DNA of 64,000 bases from Diadema setosum. Its lineage: Eukaryota > Echinodermata > Echinoidea > Diadematoida > Diadematidae. The stretch covers positions 2,733,847 to 2,797,846 of the forward strand of contig CM067065.1 in assembly GCA_033980235.1 (NCBI GenBank). Reading direction: 5' to 3'. The stretch's first letter is position 1, and each line of letters starts with the position of its first letter. The notes beneath the pieces are model-generated. The model saw only the letters and a list, made by a program, of their open reading frames with translations. It made no database searches and was not told the DNA's origin. Shown here one piece after another: positions 11,654-23,600 of this stretch. The position numbers and the translations under genes were made by a program.

Positions 11654-12353
11654 CAGGGAGGTGCTAGAGAAGGAGAGACAACTACTGCTCTCGTTTGAAG
11701 TCATGCGCGGCACCGCCGAGAAGTTATGCGTTCAACTACAGGTGTTACCCATGTGCTTTGACAAAAGAGAGCATCAATAATCGCGACTAGCGCTCTCACA
11801 TAATCACTAGAAATACTTGCCCCTACTGCAATTCGCTCTACACGTGATGGCAACAATGAACTTGTGTACCTTGAATTGGAGCAGCGAATCAAAATGCAGT
11901 GTAAAACTGACAATTTTAACAGCAAATGGTTTAAAAGCACGCTGGAACACGCTTTAGTGGAGTACTTTATTTGAAAGATCAAAATATACCAGATTAAAAG
12001 ATAGAAAACTAACATGCGGAAATGTGCGCATTATAGAAAAATATCAGGTTTTTAACAGGGCCTAAATTTCACTTCATTTCGATTTGTGCATTACAAAGAA
12101 ACTAAATACATGTTTATAACATTGAATTCTTTCCTAAACTATACTAAATCAACTCGTTTCATTTAAAATTTTACGGTGAAATAAAGCTTGTCATTCAATG
12201 AAAGGTGAAATGCGCTCTTCGTCTCCGAACTTCGTCTTGCAACTAGAGCGGTGCCGAGCATGACTTCAAAGCGTAGTGGAATGCTAGACATCCCATTGTA
12301 ACGCCTTGAACCCAAACTTGGGAATGCCACTCCATCTCTGCAACACCTCCCTG
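11654..12353. mobile_element. CAGGGAGGTG transposon, 700-bp non-autonomous copy
   Basis: Termini CAGGGAGGTG and CACCTCCCTG are flanked by near-identical 7-bp direct repeats, GTCCTAC (11647-11653) and GTCCTGC (12354-12360). A subterminal inverted motif (GAAGTCATGCGCGGCACCG near 11697; CGGTGCCGAGCATGACTTC near 12250) recurs in the 1.6-kb copy. The interior also shares a run around CGCTGGAACACGCTT and GCGGAAATGTGCG with that copy. No transposase ORF. Confidence 0.8.
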
Positions 12354-12399
12354 GTCCTGCATGGTACAACCTGTACTTTCCCGCGCTACAGAGTTTATG

Positions 12400-12627
12400 A
12401 AAGCTTTACTTTGATTGGTTAGTAAGGTAGGCGGGCCAGAGATATATCCAATCAATACAGTCCGTATAGAAGCTACGCAGTTGCCACATCTTCACATGAC
12501 GTGTTGCATGCATACCATTGTTATTCATTATGCATCCGTTCTCCGAAATGGTTCCGTGTTGAAATACATTATACAGCAGTGTAATAGGAGGTTTCTGTCG
12601 CTGTTCGGACCACATTCGGTTGACGAA
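12400..12627 (+). promoter_or_regulatory. Probable promoter / 5' UTR of the FAM199X-like gene
   Basis: The stretch carries an inverted CCAAT box (TTGATTGGTT at 12411), a GC-type element (GGCGGGCC at about 12430) and a forward CCAAT box (ATCCAATCAAT at about 12446) within 50 bp, roughly 180-220 bp before the chosen start codon. The spacing and paired CCAAT boxes suit a TATA-less promoter. The 700-bp CAGGGAGGTG transposon ends only about 50 bp upstream, so the element sits directly against the promoter. The transcription start is inferred, not seen. Confidence 0.45.
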
Positions 12628-14657
12628 ATGTTGGCTGACTACCCAGTCGCTGTAGACTACAATTTCTCACCGGTGCAGAGGTACATTTGTCATATTTATG
12701 CCACTAATCTGTCCAACAAGCTGGGAAATATCATCCGATTAAGCAATCGGTCCCACACGTTGAACTTCGTGTGAAGATTTCCTGATTCTAAAGTCATGTG
12801 CGTTTACGGTGATGGATGGTGCATGGTCGGTCGATGGTGATATTTTTCTAAGTAGCCCGACCAGACGCCGTTGTGTACACCGACAGGGCTGTGTATAGAC
12901 ACACAGATACCATTGATACCATTACATTGCATTGGGTCCGTTGCAACCGTGTCCACCTGTCCACAGACGCTAGACGTGAGACATTTATCAATTAATCAGT
13001 TAATGAGTCACGCATGTGACTGAGTAACAGTGTAATCTCCCCCGTATATTAACATGATTAAACATGAATCTAAATATGAATTGTATGATATGAACCATGT
13101 GAAAATTGTATGATATGAACCATGTGAACGATAGCTTCTTTCTACTGTACTGTAAATTTATCTGTAAATATTAGTATTGTCTATTGATTTGCCTTGACAA
13201 CGGGCATATCAGTGACAGTGTTCACTGTTGTGCTTTGTAATCTCAATCAATGGACATGGACAATGAGGATCAACAATGCCCAATGGTTCTAATTGGTAGG
13301 AAGGAATTTTGGTGATTCACTGATGTGATGGAGAGTTTTGCTGGGTGGGACCAGATATTGAAATCTGTTGAAATTATGGGTGCAGTGGCGGATCCACCAG
13401 AGGGGGCGCAACCGGCGCACGCCCCCCTTTATTTTTTGCAAAAAACACAAGAAATAAGAAGAAAAACAATGAAAATAAAACCCGGAAGTGGCACCAGAAA
13501 TATCAGTCACGCCCCCCCCCCCCCCCTTTACAGAATTCCTGGATCCGCCCCTGTGGGTGGGACCTGATATGAAATTAAAAACCTCTGTTCTTTACCATAC
13601 ATGTTGTCTTTTTTCTTTTACTCCAACTTTTGGATTTGGACTTCAGAGTTCGAGATGATTGTTATGAATATAATTATTTCTTTCCAGACAGACAGAGTGT
13701 CTACACTTCACCTGCAGCTGTACAAAATTTATTAAGGCCTATGTGCTCCTTTGTGTACATACATTGGGCAACAGAAACTGCTTGGCTTAAAAAACACAAA
13801 GAATTGTGAGAGAAATTAGGAGGCAAGACTAACCTTATTTCCATGGTGCATTACAGGTGGCTCATGCCACAAGTTAAAGGGGCATTCCGGACGATTTTCA
13901 TAATTCACCATCATGTAGTACATAAATCAACAGCTCCATAGATTCATGTAATTTATTGTTGCCCTTGAGCAGAGAAACCAATAAAATGAAAATCTTAAAC
14001 AAATTACACTGAACAGTGTTGATGACATCAGAGCCTCACATACTTCAGAAATGTAGCAGTGTAATTCCATTACAATACCCCCTGCTTAACAAGTACACCT
14101 GTGAAGAATCTATGCATGCTTTCTTCTTTTGTTCTGCTTCCTTGCGCCCCAACTCATGCATTCTTATGGTGAGGCTGCCATGTCATCATCCTTGTTCACT
14201 GCAATTTGTTATAAATTTTGGAAACATTCTCATTTCTCATCCCAATCACTATGAATTCAGAAACTCTGTACTCGGTTTCACTAATTTATAGTTGTTCAGG
14301 TGTAAAAGTATGAAAATCATCCGGAGGTCCCCTTTAAATTCAAAGCCATGCCGACTGCAAGTGTTTCATTTTGTTGTGATCTAAATGGGATAGCCTGATA
14401 AATTTATATCAGAGGAAATGTTGTTTCACACATCAAAACTGTGGTACAGACACTACAATATCCTGCAGTCTGAGTGTATGTGTCATTGCTTTGTTATATT
14501 TCCCACTAAAGCCCCCTCTTCCACCGGCACTTTGATGATGACTTGCTGATTCCGGGTCACTACGAAGAGGACGCCGAGCTCCCATTGGTTGAGAACACAA
14601 GGTGGGCACCATAAGGTGTAGACCTACACTGTACAACAATGTACACTTAAGTCTGTA

Positions 14658-14697
<40 letters not shown>

Positions 14698-17600
14698 ATA
14701 CACACACAAACTAACCCCCCCCCCCCCCCCCTTTGATAAGATTGCATAACTTTTGAATGAATCTAGGTTTGAGCAAAATAATGTGGCAGGGGTATCGCTA
14801 CACTTACATTTGTATCAACTCTTTATGTGCCATGGTTTAAACCTCCTGTGTGCCACATTATTCTGAGAAAGCAACATCATCATTCTTTGAGGAATCATTC
14901 TGTTTTTCAAAAATATGTAAGTTTAATAGATTTTTGTTACCCTGGACATGTAAAATAATGAGCAAAACTGTATGACAAATCTATGATGATCGTTTTTCTT
15001 TCAAGCGACCAGTGCTCTACATTATTGTAGAGGCATAAATTTTGCATACAAAATAGTGCCAGGGACTCAAAATTTAGTGGGCAATCCAGTAAGAAACACT
15101 GCTTCACAGCCAATGACCACTTAAAATGCAAGCTACTGTACATGTAACAGGAATGGAATCACAAGAAACGCTTTCATTGTTCTGTGATATTTGGCAATTT
15201 ATCAGTTTAGTTTAAGCAGCTTTGTGCGTTTGAGCAGAATATGTAAAGTTGCACGCCATCGATCAAGTCGGGTGTGTGAACAAGGCACATAGAGAGTTAA
15301 TTAACTTCTCTTTGAAAATTGGGGGGGGGGGGGGGTGATGAGCTATTTTGTACATGATTGAGCCTACATGACCAGTCGTTTTTCAGAAGTCACAATCTAA
15401 ATCCTATTTCTAAAATTGTATTTGGGGTCTGTGAAACATTGTATTTATGTTAAATGTTTTTTTTATTTTTTTTTAAGTTTTTGTTGTGTATGAACATAAC
15501 CAAAGACTCCTGCAGAAAAAAGATTGCTTTATATTCTATTCTATTTTGTAGGCAATACATACCTTGATACTTGACATCCAGATTTAGAATACAAAGCAGG
15601 GAAACAAAGGTAGAAGTCAATAGGTTTTGATGAATTATCATGCATCATCTCAGAGGCATCTTAGTGTTAGGTTTTTTTCATGAAGAAATTTATGATCAAT
15701 TCCTTACAAAATGTGACAATTATTTGGTACCATGAAACATGTAAATACTCAGAAATGATCGATTGCTTTTTGGTTTCTACAGTTTAGTGGACTGCAATTT
15801 CTTCAACTGACAATAATTACAAATTTTACAATGAATTTGGTCACTGAGGGGCATTGCATTTCTATGCCATCTTTTGTGAGCAAAAACCTTGATCTTGTAT
15901 GAAAAACAACATTTTGAAAGAGTGAGGCATGCAAACAAATCATGTGGCATTTCAATCACAAAACAGACAAGTAATGTACTAGTTGTCATAATCTACAGAC
16001 ATTCCAAGAAAATGTGGAATGTTTGAATTTATATCTTTGTGTTTGAAGTCTCATGCTGCAGAGAAAAGAGGACAATTGCATACCTATCTTTTTTTTTTCA
16101 AATAAAAAAAAGTAGCAAATTCCATCACAGTAAATGCAACATTGCTTCCTTTGCTTTGAAAAAAAAACAACAACAAAGGTTTACTCTTCAAGCCTCCCGC
16201 TTTGACTTTACTGTACTCCGGGTGGTCTCCATGATTGAGAATTCAACCACTTGCGAAATTATCAGGACGTCCTGATTCGTGAAAAAGACACGCTAAATGT
16301 TTCATTTTTTTAGCATATGATTGGTCAATGATACAATTTCTGAATATCTTCATTCTTTCCCCATTTCTTTCTCTCTTTTATGCTGTGTGAGAGATTTTTC
16401 ATGCCTTTTGAGCTCTCAGACTGAGTGGTAAAGGACATTATACCTCTATGATGATGATGATAATGATTTTTATCATTATAGATATGTATGATGTTATAGA
16501 GTAATTTCAGTAAATGAAGCAATTCCTTAGCTCTGAAAAAAAAAAAATCATCTCTTGTTTCCAGGTTACTCAACGAACTTCCCCATCTCTTGGATGACGA
16601 TGACGTGAGTTCCATCTCAGCCAGCATCCAGTACTCGGAACCAATCGACTTCGACGACGACCAGAGGGGAACGCCTGATGATATCAAGACATGCCATGCT
16701 GGCACGCAGGACTGCCCCATTTCTGGAGGAGGGGTGGACGACGAGGCAGATTCGGAGGGATTCTTTGCTAGTATCAGTGGAGCTTACTTGAATAGCGGTT
16801 ATCTAAGTTCTCTCCAAGATGCCAGTTTTGCAGGTAGAGGATTGTGTAATAATTTGTTAATTTGTGTTTTAGTTTGTTTGTTTGTTTGTTTTTTGCCTTA
16901 TGTCTGGGGTACCAGATATGAGGACCAGAGTTGAACGAATACTTTATGGTAAAGATGAACGTCATTCAGTACTATAATTAATACATAATATTATCTTTTC
17001 TTGTGGTGTATGAGTGTGTTCTACCCTCTTCTCTCTGTGTGTTATTATTGTAATTCTTTACTTTTTTAATACTTTGTATTCAGTATGTTTTGTTTTGTTT
17101 TTAGTAAATTGTGAATTCCTGAGTCAAGTGATATTCACTAATTTGCTAAAATATTGCCTCCCATAACTGAAATGCGAGGCTTATGTACAAGTCGGAAATT
17201 GCTGATCTTTTTTTTTTTTTTTTTTGGGGGGGGGGGAAGTGATGATACTTCTTTTGTATTCCATGACTGCTGTTCCACAAACTCTCATGAAATTGTCTTG
17301 TCAAGTTTCCATCCACAAATTATACTTGTGAATGTATGATGAGTATGATGTATTTCCCAGAGGAAAGTAGAAATAGAAATGATTTTTCTCTATCCTGACT
17401 GTGAGCTTCATTGCATTACCAATGGGTAACCGTAAAGATCCCATGAATGTAACAATATGCCAGACTTGAGTCAAATGAAATACTGTTTGCAGTCTTTTAC
17501 AATTGAGAGAGTTTCACAGTAAAGGAAGAAATTTTTTGCGAATTGGAACCGGTGGCATTATTGGCGGCATGAAGTTTTCGCGAATTGCCATTTTTGGCAT

Positions 17601-20600
17601 TCAATACTTATAGTGTAAATACAGTTGAACCTCTCGTATCCGGACAAGTTGGGACCGGGGCTCATCCGGATAAGGGATTTGGCCGGATACGGGAGACTCA
17701 ATGCTTTATACATGTACATATATACATACACATGTACTGATGTAGCCCATTGTAGTACCACATGTAGTAATGTGTATACTGCAACCTTTTCATTGTTACA
17801 TTTGGGGATGTTTGGGGATGTTGAAATGTCTGGAGGTAAGCAATTTGGAAGGAAATTTGATGTAATGTATGTTAATCATGTTGGAAGTAATATGTAATTC
17901 ATGTGTGTTTGGGTATGAGTTGTCAAGGAGTTGGGAATCCCCCTTTCCTCCTGTAATTATTTTAAAAAAATCATGGCGAGATTGCATTCGTATAATAGAG
18001 AGATCCGGATAAAGGGAGGCCGGATAAGAGAGGTTCAACTGTAAGAACTTTCGTGTGCATTTTAATTTTGCAAAACTTGGCTCTCACGATATTTGCCAAA
18101 TTAAAATTCATGTGAATATTTCTGGTTTTATAATTATTATGTTGTAGATTTAACTGCTCATTTGTTCTCAGTTGTCGGCTGTGTGTCCACTTTTGCCCAT
18201 TGTAATGTTTATACTGAGGTCACCATGCACTGAATTCTGTATTTTGTGATTTGTGAAAGATTTATCTACATTTGCCATGTGCTCTTATTGCAACCAGTCT
18301 CTTTTCAAACCAAGTTTAATTTTATTTTTCTATGGAACCACCCTTTATCCAATAAGCAGGGGTCGCACTTAACTTTTTTTTTTTTTAAACTAGCCAGGGG
18401 GACTACTTAGAATCAGTTTTGACACTGAAGCAATATTTTGGCCAGCCAGACGGACTAGTCACTTCAGAATTTTTTTTAGCTAGTCCGACATGATTTCGGG
18501 TGGCCAATGGCCAGCAGACCATCACCAATTTCGAACCCTGGTAAGTACAAGGATTCAATCAAGTCATGTCTACCACTTGTTCATCTTTGCCCCCCCCCCC
18601 CCCCCCCCCCAAACCCAGATACCGTGGCCCTTGACCTTCTTGACTCACCGGACGCTGACTTAGACCTGTGCGTCAATGAGGGCAGCAGCATCAAGGTGAC
18701 TGAATCTGACACTAGTAGGTCAAAGGCCACAGGTCAAAGGTCGACTTCCCAGCAGAGGAGAAGACAGAAGAAGAAGAGAACAGAGGATAAGAGATGGTGA
18801 GGACTGCTTGCCTCATGTGTAACCCTTACAATACAATGTACTTCCTTGCCAGTTACTGGAACACATGCTGGAGTGCTTTGTTACCTCCACCAAGGAAGGA
18901 AGAGGTTAAGTGATAATCAGCGTTGGTTTGTCTGTTTGCAAAATAACCCCAAATGTTCAGTACAGATTAAAATGAAACTTGCGTAAAAAGTGGATATTGA
19001 CACAAGGAACACCTCATTCAATTTTGGTAGTGAGCCGGGAATTTTTATGGATTTTTGAAGGATTTTTCATTTTTTGCCATGTAAGGTCAACAAACTTGAG
19101 GTTCAAACTGTGCATACTAGAGGTTTACATACATGCGCACTAAAGTGTAGGCTGTGCTTGGGAAAGCGGCCGTGCAATGACGTAAACAAAATGCTTCTAA
19201 TTTGGGAAATTGCATGTGTGTAAGGATGGAAATTAGCTGCTGGCTTGGCGGAGGTCTGTGCACTCCGAGTGCTTTTCGAGTTTGCTAATTGGAAGAGATG
19301 TTTGGAAACTAGACAATGTCAAAGAACAGAGATTACCTAGTCCCCCTTGTCCTCATTGTGTTGCCATGATCCTTCTGTTGGTCTGAAGCACATTGCTACA
19401 TCAGAGCCAAGTTAGATGCACTTTGCATGTTGTTCTTGATTTTGTTGGCTTCATGTCAAAAAAAAAAAAAAAAGCAAAACAGAAAAATCAGTGAGTTAGA
19501 TCAGTGAAATTTTTAGAAAAAGTCAGATCTACACACAAAAGTTATAGCTATCAGAGTTTAGAGAGTATTAAAGATAGAGTGGCAACTCTGTGTGATGTAG
19601 GTGTTGAACAACTTTCCATTTGTTTTGTATTCAAGATTTCACAAATTTTCATTTTTCTGAAATATCTAGACACAGACAGAACGTATCCGCGGAGGAGAAT
19701 GTGCAAAAATGTATTGCTCTTATTGTAATCAGGGGCCTGTTTCATAAAACTTGTCATCAGTGACAAGTTGTCATAGATGTGACAAGTTACTGAAATCCTT
19801 GCATCTGATTGGCTGAGAGCAAATTTGTCATAGAAATGTGGCTGTTGTCACTGATGACAAGTTTATGAAACGGGCCTTAGGTCTGAAGAAAAATTTTCTT
19901 GAGAGAAAAATGAAAATTGGTGACTTTTCTCGTCAAACCGAATCAAGAGCTGCTCTATACCTACACATGTAGCTCATGAGTGCCTTGGCACTCACAGGGT
20001 GAAGAGAGTTAACTGGTACCCCTTTTCATCTTAATTAACAGGAATGAGATGACTGTGGAAGAGCAGGAAGATGTGGCCGAGCACCTCTCTGCCGTCCTGC
20101 GGTCGCTGCTCGGTCCTCGTGAACGAATGGAAGTGATGTCGATGATGTCTCAGGAGAAACGGTCGAAACTCAGCGACAACGACTTCGTCATCGGTATGTC
20201 CTGCTCTGTGGTACAGTGCACTCCAGTTATAACGAACACAGTTATAACGAAATTCCGGTTAAAGCAAAGTTAAAGTTCAGGCTGCAACATTATCCACTCT
20301 ATGTATTTTTATTGTTTATTTGTACAATTGCAATGAAATTTTGATATAGCAAAAGAAAACTGCTGGTCCAAAGCAATTTGTTATAATGATAGTCGACTGT
20401 ATTGATAAATCTAAGTTGCATGGTCATGCATGCTACAAGCATCTCTAAAAGAAAAGCACCGAGGTTTATGAATGATTGCTAATTCTTCAAAACAGCGAAA
20501 GTCTGTGAGACTGGATGAAACATACCCAATTTTTTTTTTCCCCTCATGAACAGCAGTGTTACAATAAACCATTTCAGAAAAAAAAAACCAAAACAACTTT

Positions 20601-23600
20601 GCTTTGATGATGAAATGCATTCATAGATATCCTGACATGATTTTCAAAACATTTGCGAGCGTGAGCCGTCTTCTTATATTTGAATACTAATATTCACCTC
20701 AATCAGTGAATTTACATACAGTTTTAAAGATGAGCCACCTCTATGTTAAACAGTGCCATAATGTGTCAAAATTTACTGATTGATGGAAATAAAAGATGCT
20801 GCAATAATAATACAGGAACTCATTTGTATGTGCAAGGTTTTCTTCTATGTGAGAATCTCTTAACTATTCTCTTGAAAAAGGATATACATATTTCTCATGT
20901 GCGATGTCGTTCTTGATCTCAGATCATGACTTCAAACAAATGGGGAAAAAATTGTTGTGCAAAACTCTCTGTACGTAAAATACTATACTGGGAAAATCTA
21001 TCGGGTACATTGTATGAATTATTTCATGCAGCATCATACAGTGCAAACTTCATTATAGGGAGGACTTGACAACCATGGCAATTACTTCGCTATATCAAAC
21101 AAAGAAATAAAAAGTTTAAAAAGAGTTTAGATAGGGCTTTTGTTAGGCATTGGACTCCTGTTATAATGAACATGGTTGTCACAAAATCCTTGAAACAATG
21201 AAGTAAAAATTCAGGTTTTAAAATAATTCATTTGTATATTATATTGCATGTACATGTACTTGACTCTTCGGCTGCAATGAAATTTCTGTAAAACGAAAGA
21301 GAATGGCCGAACCCGAGGACTTTGTTATAATAGAATTCGCTTGTATTCAACCTCATTATGACATGATTCCACTGTATACTGGGACATTTACTCATTGTCG
21401 CACACAGAGGCCCACATGCTGAGTGAGTCGATGCTGGCACGGCTCGAGACCTTCCTCGAGGAGAACGAGGCGAAGGGAGAGGCGAGCGACTCCGAGCTCC
21501 TCCTGGCCCGGCCGGAGAGGAAGCGTGGATGCGGCAGCAACGGGCGGCGGAGAAAGTGCGCCAGCCTCCCCGCCTCCCCTCAACATAGAGGGAGCTATGA
21601 TGAGGGCTCCTCGTCGTCGTCGATAGGCGGCAAAATGGTGAGTTTGCAGCACATGAAAGTTCCTACGATGATATAAGATTGTGAGCCTCGTCTTCCTTCT
21701 TAAAGGCACATGGTCCCAATGGTTTAGTCGATTGCATACGCGGGCGCATGGCCCAAGTTTCCTATAGAGAAATGCGCTATCGACTCCTCTAATAGCGCTT
21801 ATGCTTTGGCCCAATTCCATGAGTCTGAAGAAGTCTGATCCACTGTAGTCAGTGGTCCGATCACAGTTTGGCTGAGGGGGATGGCAGCGTTGGCAAACTT
21901 CTTTTGTGATGTCATACTAAGAAGCACATAAGCACGCTTCCTGGCATCACTACAGACTGCGTTACACGCAGAGAAGACAATGAACAGAATGTTACTTATA
22001 CCAGGGAGGTGGAAGAAAGATGGAGTGTGCTCTTTCGAGTTTCCTTTGAAGTCATGCGTGGCCCCGACAGCGTTTTTTTCCCCCTCCCGTAATCCCATTA
22101 CTCACGCTCGGCGCACTGCAAGTCGTAAATCTTGTGGCGGAAACTCACGACGCGAAATGCATTGTGGTCGGGGAATAAAATGGCGTCCTACGGTGTGAGC
22201 ACAGAACACAGAACTCTGGAAGCAGTAAGCAGTGGTGGTGGTTCTAGCGATCGTGATTTTGACGGAGACGAGTTTGTTGAGGAAGAATTGCTTCTTTAGC
22301 AAATTCAAAATCACATTGACACAGCAAATTAACGAAATTTGATTTACAATTGAAACTGAAACTCAGAAAGTTAGTTGGGTCTTGGCTTGGAATAAAGGGC
22401 AAGGCTCAGGACACTGTTTAATAGCGCAGCGTCACCTCGGGTATATTTATGCTGCCTAGCAAAAGCATACCTAACGTTAGTCCTAGCAGGGAGGTGGAAG
22501 AAAGATTCCACCTCCCTGGTCCTAGCTAGTAGACTCTAGTATTTCACAAACTAGAATCTAACCACTGTTAAACGTTAGATTCTACTAGCTCCAGAGGTGT
22601 ACTCTACTACTATTTAATTCATTTTTTTGTAACGTTAGCATGGGGTAGAGTCAAGCCGATTACCGGTACTTACCGATGAATGATCGAGGGAGAGTGAGGC
22701 GAAAGACTGTATACTAAGCTCCGTTTTCCCCCCTAAAATATACTTACAGCATCATACATCTAGGCTTTTATAGATATCATCTTTAATTCTCTACGGAAAA
22801 TTATTATAATCAAGGCTGATATGTCTAATTTACACTTTTTAACACTCGACTTTCCATTCCAATATGTATTTACTAGTAAACTCAAATTCACCGAAACAAC
22901 GGCAACGAACGCTGTCCCGACGCCTACGCGGCGGCCCTAACAACCCGACGAGTACGCTGGAAAGCCCCAGCTCGCTCGGGTGCATACGAAAAAAATCCCG
23001 CTTCGGTCTCTATGAAGCACTACTTTTACACTCGAACTGTTTGAAAACACGCTCGAACACGCTCATGTAACTTATATCATTTTGAAGATCAAGGTCAGGC
23101 CTACCTCTCTAACTATAAAAAAATTGCGGAAATGTGCGGAATTTCTCATAATCGATACAGAAACAATATGATGACATCTCTAGCGCACAAAACTAACTGC
23201 TCAGTAACTCCGTTGTTTGTGTACCGATTTCGCTGGTTCAAACGGCAATCTCCTCAGCACAGTCTGCTGAACCAGCGAAAGGTATAGACATACCACGCTA
23301 CCCAATTTTTGAGCCATAAGTTGTAGCTTTCGAAGGGGGACGTCTTTCACTGAATGTAATAGACTGCCAAAATGTTGAATATGACGTCATTTTGTCGGTG
23401 CCACGCATCGCTTCAAAGCCCGATTTTTACGAGCGTGTGTTTATGGAAGGCCTGGAAAGGAGATCATGTTGCGTCACTCTAGTGCGCCGGAGGGTGATGG
23501 GTGGACCGATAAGGCCAGATTTTGACATATTTATCACAGAGTGAGGGTTGGATTTCAAGACGTTAATCAGTGTAAGACCACTTGATTTTTTCTCTGAGGG

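Noticed and set aside
12415..12627. N-terminal extension of the FAM199X-like protein from the ATG at 12415
   Set aside because: The added residues overlap CCAAT-box promoter sequence and would make the protein longer than the family. Kept only as a minor alternative.
16325..16720. 131-aa minus-strand frame opposite FAM199X exon 3
   Set aside because: Antisense shadow of a confirmed exon, partly translating a GAT microsatellite as a His run.
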